From positions 19,361,309-19,425,308 of the forward strand of contig OY744609.1 in assembly GCA_963556255.1 (NCBI GenBank): a DNA stretch of 64,000 nucleotides, read 5' to 3'. Shown here one piece after another: positions 1-46,619 of this stretch. Each line of letters starts with the position of its first letter. The first letter of the stretch is position 1. The notes under the pieces are model-generated. The model was not told where the DNA came from. It ran no database searches and saw only the letters and a program-made list of their open reading frames with translations. Source of the stretch: Allolobophora icterica (lineage: Eukaryota > Annelida > Clitellata > Crassiclitellata > Lumbricidae). The translations under genes and the position numbers were made by a program.

Positions 1-45
1 TTTTTGTCATCTTCACTTTCAAATGCAGTTAACGACAAAAGTCGT

Positions 46-281
46 GGGGCGTGGTGGCTCAGTGGTAAGTTCGGCGCCTTTTGACCGGAGGGTTGCAGGT
101 TCGAATCCCACTCTATAGCCACGGACCTTGGGCAAGTCCTTCACTCGCAATTGCTCGTGGCGCTTCGGCGTGAAAATTCCGGCACAGTATCAAATGCTGT
201 AGTCGGGAGCGCCTCTGAGTAGTAGTTGACTTCGAGAGGCGCTATAGAAATATCCGGAATAAATAAAATAAATAAAAAAGT
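46..281 (+). mobile_element. tRNA-derived SINE, family A, copy 1
   Basis: A-box-like TGGCTCAGTGGTAAG and B-box GGTTCGAATCC give a tRNA-like head; then ACCTTGGGCAAGTCCTTCAC, a body ending GCGCTATAGAAATATCCG, and an AATAAA-rich tail. A close copy lies at 27124-27374. Confidence 0.88.
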
Positions 282-718
282 CACACACACACGCGCGCGC
301 GCGCGCGCACGCACGCACGCACGCACATCCTTTGGATGTCTCTCCAACTGTAGGCCTACACTCTTCATGACACCAATCCTTACACTTCCTGCACTCAATC
401 AATTTCTCCCCATCAGCGATGTCACTGAAGCGTTCACCACACATTGGACATTTTTATTTTCTTCGCAGTCAAACTTGCTGAGGTTCCAGAACACTACTTC
501 TTACTTTCTCTAGGTACTTGGTCTGTCTTGTCTGCATGTAAATTTCTTTTTATTCTTTAATCCCTTCATTTTGTTTTTTGCCGCAACTGTCTTTGAAGAT
601 GCAGTGTCCTTACAGCTTGCCCAAGATTTTGTCTGTTTTGGCATTGTTTTCATCTTTGTCTTTCTTGCCTTTTCTAGTAGGGCCTACCTTCTTTTTATAT
701 GGTGAACTGGTAAAAACC

Positions 719-1505
719 TCACAATGCAATTATTACAAGACGTTGTAACGGAAATATAGCTTGTATGAAATCACAATGCAATTATTACAAGAGATTGCTA
801 AGGCAATATATCCTCTATAGTCTATGACATCACAATGCAATTATTACAAGACGTTGCTACGAAAATATAGCTTGTATGAAATCACAATGCAATTATTACA
901 AGAGATTGCTAAGGCAATATATCCTCTATAGGCTATGACATCACAATGCAATTATTACAAGACGTTGCTACGAAAATATAGCTTGTATGAAATCACAATG
1001 CAATTATTACAAGAGATTGCTAAGGCAATATACCCTCTATGACATCACAATGCAATTATTACAAGACGTTGCTACGGAAATATATAGCTTGTATGAAATC
1101 ACAAAGCAATTAGGCCTATTACAAGAGGTTGCTAAAGCAATATATCCTCTACGACATCACAATGCAGTTATTACAAGACATTGCTACGGAAATATAGCTT
1201 GTATGAAATCACAATGCAATTAGGCCTATTATAAGAGGTTGCTAAAGCAATATATCCTCTATGACATCACAATGCAGTTATTACTAGACGTTGCTACGGA
1301 AATATAGCTTGTATGAAATCACAATGCAATTATTCCCAGACGTTAGAAGATGTTGTTAAGGCGATATATCCTCTATGAAATCACAATGCAATATAGGCTA
1401 TTATTCCTAGCGTATCATGCGCATCTTCTGTGAAATCACAATGCAACATTATTACACACATAATCTTAGCAAGCAATATCCTCTGTGAAGTCACAACGCA
1501 ATTAC
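719..1505 (+). repeat. Minisatellite, about 105-bp unit of two half units
   Basis: The core TCACAATGCAATTATTACAA repeats about every 50-55 bp, alternating between GACGTTGCTACG...TAGCTTGTATGAAA and GAGATTGCTAAGGCAATATA...TCCTCTATGACA versions. About seven double units; the last ones are diverged. Confidence 0.9.
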
Positions 1506-1581
1506 TAAGTATAATACCTACCATTGTATTGTATTTTTAGCTCGGTAACCAAAGATTGCAAGGATAAACAAAACATATAAT

Positions 1582-3180
1582 CATGGGCGCCCGCAGGATT
1601 TCTTGCAGGGGAGGTCAGTCACGGCCGGGAGCACTGGCGGCGATCTTGTTTGACAGGTGGGGGGGAGGGACACTTTTGAACTGATCTGGTCAAATAAGAG
1701 TTTTGAACTGATCTGCTCAAAAAGAGGTCAAAATTATTTTTTCTCGTGTGATGACCTTTTTTGGTGTTTCTTCAAAATTTGGGGGTCGGATGTATGGTGT
1801 GCCTCCTATCTTCGTCAGTTATTCACAGTCCAACTACGCCGCTCAACCCGCTCCTCATCCGCCCTAGCACTTCGCCCTTTCGTCACCTCATTGCTAAAAT
1901 TTGAAAATCGCTTTATAGCCATAGCTGTTCTGCTTCTCTTGAATAAAATCTCACCAGAATTACGAGAAATATCAGATCCTTCCTACGAACTCAACAAAAC
2001 CTTACCTCTTGTCATCTGTCCACATGGCTTTCACTCAAAACATAAAACACTGCTCTTTCACAGATCTTAATCTGCTCCCTTCTCTTCCACTTGCCTCCCT
2101 CACCGCTTCAATTCTAAACTCCATCCACCATAGCCGTCGCCCGCCCGTCTGACTGCCTGCCCCCTTGCACTTTGACTCCCTGCCTATAGAGTTTGTTTGA
2201 CTGAGCGCCTGTGAATAATCTGGTTCCCGCGCGCGACTTATAGCTTTTGTGGGCAGTGAAGTAATCGCGAGACTACGATTGCGATTACAAGTAAAAACTG
2301 CGAACAAAACGGATTTTTTTGTGTGGAAAAAAGTAAAATTTAAAGGAATATGGCCATCTCTAACCCTGTTGGTCAATTTTTCTGATGCTCAGATTTAGGC
2401 GAATTGTTTATAAATGCAGTCTTGACTCTCAACAGTTTAGCTGCACTTAGCATCACATCTTCCAGCTGGTGACTCGAAGAACGACAGATAAGTTTAAATT
2501 ACTTTAATGGTGGTCCACTAGATATTATCAATTTTATTAATTTAAAATTTAGTTACAATTCTCTGTATTCTCGAATAGGGCCTACAATGATTGGATCTCG
2601 AAATGAACTGATCTAGTCTCTCTTTCTCCTCCCAATCTGAAAGCCCATAAATAAATATGATATATATATAGGCCTACATATATATACATATATTACAGCT
2701 GTCTTAGTAATTATTTGTCCTGTGTCTTATCTTTATATCCAAGTCCAACCACTCTCTCTTCAGTCTTGTAGGATGATACGATTTCGCGTGTCACCATCCT
2801 CCGCCTTTGAACCATGCAGAGAGAAACCCAAGCTATCTTTCAACAGCCAACACCTGTTTAACCTTTCAGACCGAGAGAGTATACGGTTTCCAGTATACAT
2901 GATTCTCTGGGCATTGTCGCCTTAGCTTGCTGACCCTAAGGTCAGCAAGGGAATTGGCCGGCTCTAGGTAGGTTCCATTAGGCCTAGGCGTACTGTGTTA
3001 TTTCTATTAATTCTATATATAGTGCATCAACTCTTGGGTTCTCGTCAACAGCCAAGCACTTGCTGTTGCTTTAAAACTCATAGAGTAAGGTTTTCAGTAT
3101 CCATGATTCTCTTGGCAGTCACATCATGATTTCCAGGGGGGTCACGCGACCCCCCTTGACCTATGCTGTGGGCGCCCATG
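1582..3180. mobile_element. Non-autonomous hAT-like element, 1599 bp
   Basis: Terminal inverted repeats CATGGGCGCCCGCAG and CTGTGGGCGCCCATG (14 of 15) are flanked by a perfect 8-bp duplication CATATAAT (1574-1581, 3181-3188). An 8-bp duplication is the hAT signature. No transposase frame is seen. The inside holds a LINE-like fragment near 1790-2060 and a direct repeat of about 65 bp (near 2843-2910 and 3047-3112). Confidence 0.85.
1790..2060 (+). pseudogene. LINE-like C-terminal coding fragment inside the hAT element
   Basis: A frame reading RRSTRSSSALALRPFVTSLL, NKISPELREISDPSYELN and CPHGFHSKHKTLLFHRS has the look of the C-terminal tail found in some non-LTR retrotransposons (a short block ending in FHSK-x-KTLLF). 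No catalytic motif is present. It was captured or inserted. Assignment is by pattern only. Confidence 0.4.
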
Positions 3181-3395
3181 CATATAATGCTTATAGGGCC
3201 TAATCAATTAACATAATTTGGCTATAGGCCTACACAGGAGAAACGAAAGGGTCGTAGACGCCGCTACCAGGGCCACGTACTGCGTAGTAATAGGGCTGGA
3301 TGAAAAGCAGTCGATCTAAGATCATTAGACATTGGCGTAACCAGGGATTAAAAAATTACGCAGTTCGAACACTGATGGGAGAGGTCTGGGGAGGG

Positions 3396-3472
3396 TCATA
3401 GAGGATATTGCCTTAGCAACCTCTTGTAATAATTGCATTGTGATTTCATACAAGCTATATATTTTCGCAAGA
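3396..3472 (-). repeat. Single inverted copy of the 105-bp minisatellite unit
   Basis: On the minus strand it reads TATAGCTTGTATGAAATCAC, AATGCAATTATTACAAGAGG and TTGCTAAGGCAATATCCTC, one unit of the array at 719-1505, in opposite orientation and across the hAT-like element. Confidence 0.88.
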
Positions 3473-4254
3473 ACATTTTGTATATAGGAGTCTGGCGCAT
3501 TTTGGAGACCATCTTTTTAGTTAAAAGTAATAAAAACTTACATCACTTCTTTTGCAAATTATATAATTTAATAATTTGGTTTTTAAAATTGGCTCAGCTG
3601 CGAAGTCCCAGCAGCCAACATAAACTATAGACACAGACTCAACAAAGAACTGCAATAAACTAAAGCATTGAAATGTTTTACTTTTTACGATGTACATGGG
3701 GGTCCATAGAGTAGCCTAGTGTTAACATCACTGGCGTGAAGAGCAGTAGGTAGCGGGATCGCCTCCCGCAACCCTCACAAGGTCCACTCAGCCTATCATT
3801 CGCGTTTGTGAAAATGAGATGTAGGACGCGATGGGCGCCTTGCAGGGCTGCCGTATAGAGTTAAATTCGACTCCTGTAATAACTTGTGATCATCCGTTCA
3901 TACTGATTTGTAATCTTACTGCGTAATTGTCAGTTTGAAAATATTAAACGAAGATTATTATGTAGTTGTCAGTTTTCTATGCACCGTCAGTCTGTTACAC
4001 AATAATATTACAGTTATAATAAAATTTAAACTAAGACTAACTAGATCTGTGCCTATCTGTTTCTGTCTGTCTGTTTTTAATGACGGCGACCAACAGGTTT
4101 TCCTCGCCGGCTTTCTTATGAAAGACGCCTTAAGCCCTTATTTTCTCACCCATGTATGTAATGAGTTGCGGTATGACAACTCACTATTATTGTCAATAAA
4201 CGAAGTAATACTAATCTGCCAAAGACGTATCTAGCCAAGACATATCTAGACAGA

Positions 4255-4535
4255 CGACGTGCCTGGATGTATACGTTCAAGCATCGAGTACTAGGCCAGG
4301 TCTATACTTCGAATGTCACCTTTGCAACATCAATCGCCTACCGATGAATTCATCGTTTTTCGAACAGTTTACGATCGTGAAGAGAGCGTCAGAAGCACTC
4401 GAAGTAGCTGCTAGCAGCCAACAAGCTGTTTTGGGCTTTTCCTCATCCATTGAACGACAGTAACTTTTTACAGCAACTATGTTTTGTAAATGTCAGCATT
4501 TGTCTTGCGTTAATAAAAGGCTCCTTAGGCCTACT
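4255..4535 (+). mobile_element. Possible LINE 3' tail
   Basis: A dispersed-repeat-like stretch ending in TTGCGTTAATAAAAGGCTCC with repeated ACGTGCCTGGA at its sides (about 4256-4266 and 4543-4553). The direct repeat suggests an inserted sequence, but no coding motif was found. Confidence 0.3.
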
Positions 4536-4740
4536 TACTTACGACGTGCCTGGACTTATCCTACTCCGTGATGGAAGAACCGATTCCCAGAACTTGGCTT
4601 CTTATAGCTGCGCAGTGTGATGCAAAGCAGTGGGCTCTTAGCGCAATTGTATTGCGCATATTTCTAGCGCTTCTTAGAATCGCGTGAAACTCGATCCTCA
4701 GAGATGCTCCTGACTGACAAAACAAAACGATTATCACATG

Positions 4741-5068
<328 letters not shown>

Positions 5069-5069
5069 G

Positions 5070-7675
5070 CTTTCAACTGCCGATGCAATGTAAGTAAAGG
5101 CAGAGTCAAGTGCTCATACCAGAATTATGAGGCAGGGTGAGGTGCTCATATTGGCATCCATACCAGAATTATGCACCACATTAACATGGAAATCCAGTTT
5201 TCCTTCTCTGTCAAGATCTTTGAGGTCACTGCTTGTTACTGTCAGTTGCAAGCCTCCTCTGTTCTCCCACCAGAGTGTTTACCAATTCCATATGGATTAC
5301 GTCATCGTTATCATCACCCACCACCACCACCGTCATCACTGTCAGTTTACCACACTCTTAATCGTTTTGCTTCACATCTCCCTTTATGCATTCCAGTGCC
5401 AAGTCAAGAAAGAACTGGAATGAAAAAATCCAGCTCAACTGGAAGAAAAGCAACCATGGCATTAATGGATTAATGGAAATTATGGAAATACAAACTGGAA
5501 ATACCAGCATTTACTGACAGGGACCTTGGCTTCTGAGCATATATATTACAATAGGGTGTACATATCTATTGTTTCACATTATGCTATACTACAGGTCACT
5601 AATTACATTGTGATCTAGATTAGAAATGAATAAAGAACCAGATTTCCAGCAGTAAAAATTTTTCTAACAAGTTCATTCTCTAATTTGCTTCAAACATAAC
5701 AAGTAAATGGCAAGCAAGACAAAAGTCAAATGAAATCTGAACGCTGATGACAATCTATGAATCATAATCGAAAATCAGAAACACAAGAGAGAGAAAGAGA
5801 CGTGCCTATATTTAAACAATCTAAAACGAAAGTAAATAACAGCGTTAATATAAGTAAAACATTGTATGCGGCATGTTAGTCAGGCATATTAGTTTCACGA
5901 CGAGATGAAAACATACCTTGTGAATAGGCTGGTGCCCTGCGCTTGGCCTTTGAATGGAGATTTAGAAGTTTGGAGATTACGATAGCTTTATGTGCTATTT
6001 GAAGACCAGAGGCAAAAAGATGATCTCTGTAACCCAGGTACAAAGTAAAAACATGCTTCCTCACCTTGTTATCACAACATAATAATGAAAGCCTTCACTT
6101 TGTGTGCACTTTTGGTCAGCACCCTGGGTAACATGTTCCCATAAAAGTCCATTTGCACCCCAATTGGTAAAGATTTAGGGTAGATAATGAAACTGCACAA
6201 TGAATGAAGAAGTGCATCAGAAGTAATTAACAGAGTTATAACAAATGATCTGGAGTTGGTCAGAACACGCGAACACAGGAAGCAAAATATCAATCCGGAA
6301 AACAAGGCCACATTCAAGATTACTAAATGCTTTACAAATACATCTATACTTCTACATTTCAAGTATCTATCTCATTCAGTACTTATCTACCAGAAATACT
6401 AATTACATTTCAACAACTTCTCTGTATTCTGTTACGACAAGATGCAGTAAAAACACTCATATATTTCCACAAATCCATGTTGTCAGCATACGTGCTTCTG
6501 CGTGGGAATCAATTGATTTCAAATGTTGGCATTTCACAGACTATTAATAATAACATTTTCATAATGAGACTACTAATTATATAAAAATACTAACAATATT
6601 GTTGTGGCTGTTATAACTACTGTTATCATACCTGAAAATCAAGTGCGAAGTGCATGAAGAAATATTTTCACTTCTATTAAAATAAATAATTGTTTTTATA
6701 GAATAGATTCCATGGGAAAGGCCATTTAAAGCAATTCTTAAGTGAGATTGTTAGAATATAAGAAATAAAGTTTAAAACTAATCTCAAACATGTACTAAGC
6801 ATTTGCCAAAACAATAATGACTTTACAGATGTGCATCAACATGTCATGTTTTCAGAATGAGTATTACTGCAACCAGCATATCAGATGTCACAAAAACAAA
6901 ATACACCAGAGTTCTTACCTTTATTAAAGATTAGCATCGACAGAAAAAGCTGGAATCCAGTGCTTACCTTTTAAGTAGTGCTTTTGAAATTCTGAGTTTA
7001 CAATTGCAATTAAAGTTCGAATACAGAAACCTATACAAAATGGTCTTAAGCATTTCCAGGTTCTGACACACAAACCATCCTGGTTATACTGAAATTTTGA
7101 GATAAATTGAATGAGCACTAATAACCTTCACATAGGTTCAAGGTCAGGTCAGATGGCTTGGGCCCACCTCTCACTGGGTGTGATTCCAAACTACTAGGTT
7201 TCCAATTGTATTCCCATTGTTCTTAAGCTCTTAACTTTAGTGAGATGGTTATTACATTCTTAATGGGATGGCAAAATCCAGCAGCATGTAAAATATGTAG
7301 TGAAACCTGATTTTAAAACTGATGGCCTCCAGAGAGAAGCATCTATAATTCTATATACTCTCTTACCAGTAAAAATAGTGGCCAACTTATCAGCCAAAGA
7401 GGCCCCCAAATAGGACAAATCACCCGAGTTGTAGTAAAAGCCAGGTGACAGAGTTTGATACCATACAACCTCTAGCCCCAATATCCAGAGGGATCTTCTG
7501 TGCAAAAATGATCCAACTGGGGAAATCTCAAACAGGAAATTCTAACCAACTCTCTGCAACAAATCTCTGCTTTTCTGACCAACGTCTGCATCATAAGCAG
7601 TTACGATTTTTCCTTGCCATTTTCACACCGCGCAGTAGAAATAGAAATAATTTCTCTGTGGATTGTACATTGTAT
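5070..7675. other. Gene-free interval downstream of KANK
   Basis: I see no conserved coding frame, only short open frames of no family, AT-rich DNA and no intact mobile element. Parts near 7.0-7.6 kb may be KANK 3' UTR if its poly(A) site is distal. Confidence 0.5.
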
Positions 7676-7678
7676 AGT

Positions 7679-7684
7679 TTTATT
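7679..7684 (-). terminator. Possible poly(A) signal of KANK
   Basis: AATAAA on the minus strand, about 330 nt past the proposed KANK stop. Several similar hexamers occur nearby because the region is A/T-rich. Confidence 0.25.
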
Positions 7685-8016
7685 TTATCTCTGGTCAAAC
7701 TTACTCATTAATATCAGATTCACAGTAAAAATGAACATTCTCTGCATAAAACTTCAATACACTGAAAAATCTTAATAAGTTCAGCAGCAGCAACAACAGC
7801 ATCCAGTCACCTGCGAAACGTCCTCGTCTTCAGAAGAAGCTTACCATCTGACTACTTGATGGAGGATGGTCATCCTCCTTGTCAGATGGGCTCGCCTTGC
7901 ACCAAATGCAGGTTGTCCGGACACAAGTGTGCTCGGAGAGCGCGGAAGCATTATTATTACAAGCAGAAAGCAAACAGATTGTTTGTATGGCTGATACATC
8001 AACCCTTTCTACATCT

Positions 8017-42923
<34,907 letters not shown>

Positions 42924-42929
42924 TTCTTC

Positions 42930-43360
42930 CGAACTTCGTAACAACGCCGCTGGAAAATGATCTGCCTTCGGAACGATCCAGTCCAGACGCTAGCGGTTAA
43001 AAAAACAACCAGTCTACCACCTCCGCCGAACGCGAAACTTTTCTTACGCCTTTATTGTCTGATTTCTGTTACGACAACGAAACGCCGCCGAGGCGGTTGC
43101 GAACTGAAACTTTCTGCTCTATTAAAACAGAGGGCCTAGACCGAAGACCAGTCCACTACAACCTCATGCTATATCGACGGGGTCCCTATAGACAAATCAC
43201 CGACCCCATCCCACCGTCTCTCCGTCGGGGTTGCTCTGCTCGCTGGCCGGAACTTAGAGCTGTAAACACGAGCAGCCTGGTAAAACGCACTGGGTTAAGT
43301 AAGAAGTCGCATAGCGTAACACGTAATAACCCTGTTAAACTTCGGCCAAAACGATAACCT
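42930..43360 (-). promoter_or_regulatory. CpG-rich region upstream of KANK exon 1
   Basis: This stretch has clearly more CpG than its surroundings and lacks obvious repeats. It lies directly upstream of the proposed KANK start and probably holds the 5' UTR and promoter. No TATA box position can be defended. Confidence 0.35.
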
Positions 43361-44150
43361 TGAAACCGACCCGAATCTTATCCGATACGGTATTCGTTTA
43401 ATCTAAATAGGAGGCCAAGCAAGTTTAAATGCTCATTTCTTATCTGAAAGGCATGTCTTTAGTGCTGAACAATCGGCCTGTGTTGCCCTCAGCTATGCAA
43501 TAATAAGGCATAGGCCTATCTGTATGTTCCGCGCATCAGAGCACAATAACAGTGGTTTACTGAGAAACTATCACTAACCTGATATAAACAAATGTAGGCC
43601 TCTTAGTCCTACGATTAGGTCTCTAAAAGTATAAATGGACTCGACTTTATATACAGAAGAACTGCCGGCAACACATACATACAGACAGGCAGACAGGCAG
43701 ACAGACGACAGTCAGAGAGACAGATATACACACATAGACAGACTTAATTTCAGTTAACTTTAAATTATTTGTGCTCCAGAAAATGCTCAGCCGAGCGTCT
43801 CGACCCTGCACATTTTGGTTAATGAATAAGCCTTAATTTTCATGTAGCCTCCACACAGTGCTCAGTCCCTTAGATTGAGCTTTATATCTATTTAGATATT
43901 CCGGATATTGGCTATCGTTTGATCTACAGACCGATCCACGCGATTCTATACGACTCGATTAAACGTAGCGCAAATGGTGTAAATATTAGCGCAATATAAC
44001 TGTCTCGAGGAATTACATTCCGTGATTATGACTCACTCAGATCCCAAGCTGTTTTAATTATATACTGGCCCTACTCTATAAATTAGCTAGTCTAATAGTA
44101 TGACAGGGTTGCTGGCCGCAATTTTTCTCATAAATCCTACCCTGGAACGA

Positions 44151-44330
<180 letters not shown>

Positions 44331-44499
44331 TCATACAGAAGTGAAACGATGGTTTGTCAGGGAGGCAATTTTAAGACCTCCGTCCTCATCTCACCCTGTA
44401 TAAGGACCAAATAATGATGTAGAAATATCATACTTTGTTCTCTACACCTTAATGATGCCTTGGCAACAATAGGCTTTAGTTCATTCCAATTGCACACAA

Positions 44500-44932
<433 letters not shown>

Positions 44933-45314
44933 CATGTCTAGAGTATACCACAGCATATAACTTGGAACAAGGCCACAAATGAACACGGCTTCAAAATTTA
45001 AACAATTACCTCATCTGACCAACACAGTTCTGCATCAAAGCAAAAAGGTGTTGTATATCATTGGACACGGAATTCTAAACATGTCCACGCAAGTCCAGAG
45101 CAAAGGCTATTTACATTTCCTGCAGGGCAAACATCAGTGAAATGCTGAACTGAACTAAATCCTAAAGCACTAGTACTGCAGTTCATCCTCTCATTGAAGT
45201 CTTACCGTTCATATTAATAAATAAATGGCAGCAAGAAGCCCCACTGGCATTCAGTGTTCACTACATTTGCCAACTGTTCAGCTTGAAACCAAATATGAGG
45301 CCGACAACAGTCGC

Positions 45315-45420
45315 TATTATTATTATTATTATTATTACATCAGATTACATTTAACTTACTGCATTATGACAGTCATTATTATCATTATTATTATTGTAAT
45401 TATTATTATTATTATTAAGG
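45315..45420 (+). repeat. (TTA)n microsatellite, impure
   Basis: Two TAT/TTA runs separated by about 40 bp. Confidence 0.85.
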
Positions 45421-45899
45421 AAATTTATGTAGGGCCACTTTAAGGCAGTCTACCTCTACTCAGAAGTGCCCCTATCATAATAATATGAGAGATTTACATG
45501 CCAGACGTCAACACTTTAAGACAGAGATTTAGATAAACTAGGGCCTACAGCAAAACATAATATCTACATATTATATGAAGTGTCTGATATGACTCCCTGT
45601 TAATCGCTTCAGAGCTCAGTCAATGGGGAAAAAGATTGTCTATTAAACTCTGGAGAATATGGCATAATCCTGCATTTACATCGCTAGACAGGACTTTGCA
45701 TTTGAAGTGACCATCTGACCCACAGGCTGGGGGTAAATTGATGTGTGTTTGCATTATGATAAAAGCACAACAGAAGTTATTATATTAAATTATTAAGCAC
45801 GATAAATTGAAGACACTGTATAAGTTAAAGTCTACGCTGGCTTGGCAATATGTAAGTTAACCATATGTATCTTTGTCACAGCTACTCATCTTTTGTATT

Positions 45900-46362
45900 C
45901 TAATTGTAATCTGACATTTATGAAGCGCCACTTCAAGAAAAAACTCCCCAGTGTCGCTCTTGACAATTAGGCATATTGAAGACACTGTATTTATAAGGCG
46001 CCACTTCAAGAAAAAACTCACCAGTGTCACTCTTGACCTGAACCAGTGAAATTACTATCGAATAATACAGACTATTTCCGGCACTTGCAAAACTGTGGTA
46101 AGACAAACTGCAGCTCTTGAGAAAGGTGATTCCAGCTGGTGGGTCCAACATAGGCAAAGCTTCTGGACTGAGCTGTAGCAGTAGGCAGCGGAGTGACAAT
46201 CAGGAGTTGATGGACAGCTGACCGCAGGGTGCCCTTACTCGGGACCGAGGAAACTGAAATGCAGAAGTCCCTAAGGTATGATGGAGCAGAGCCAACAAAA
46301 CAATTGTGCATATGGGTCAGGATCTTAAACTGAATACGCTGTTGGATGAGGAGCCATGCAAG
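45900..46362 (-). mobile_element. CR1-like LINE relic, 3' part
   Basis: The minus strand gives LAWLLIQQRIQFKILTHMHN and CFVGSAPSYLRDFC, then SRSFAYVGPTSWNHLSQEL, a LINE C-terminus. The hAT-like MITE at 46363 cuts its upstream side. Confidence 0.7.
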
Positions 46363-46604
46363 CAGGGCTTTTTTTCAGCCAGAACGGCGTTCCGGCACCT
46401 TTTTTCAGCTACTAAAAATATTTTTTTTATTTTAATAATAAAAACAATAATTTTGTTATTTTAATTTAATTTCAGTGTTTTTGAACTGTTTTCAGTGTTT
46501 ACACCCAATCCCGTTTTTCTCGTGATTTTAGCCCGCCCATAAATGTTGCGTTCCGGAACCTATTGTTCCGTTCCGGAACCTTTTTTTCTAGAAAAAAAGC
46601 ACTG
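46363..46604. mobile_element. 242-bp hAT-like MITE inside a LINE relic
   Basis: CAGGGCTTTTTTTC at the left and GAAAAAAAGCACTG at the right (one mismatch), flanked by a perfect 8-bp duplication CATGCAAG (46355-46362, 46605-46612). Subterminal GTTCCGGAACC-type palindromes occur at both sides. Confidence 0.87.
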
Positions 46605-46619
46605 CATGCAAGGTACCAT

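Noticed and set aside
719..1505. CRISPR-like array
   Set aside because: Repeats are long, contiguous and diverged with no unique spacers; this is a eukaryotic minisatellite.
7842..7931. Plus-strand frame with CTKCRLSGHKC as a zinc-finger-like exon
   Set aside because: Too short, lacks splice sites on that strand, and overlaps the KANK 3' region.
42924..42944. Extended KANK start reading LLRSSEE upstream of the ATG
   Set aside because: It would need a TTG start; the first ATG after the in-frame TAG is at 42923.
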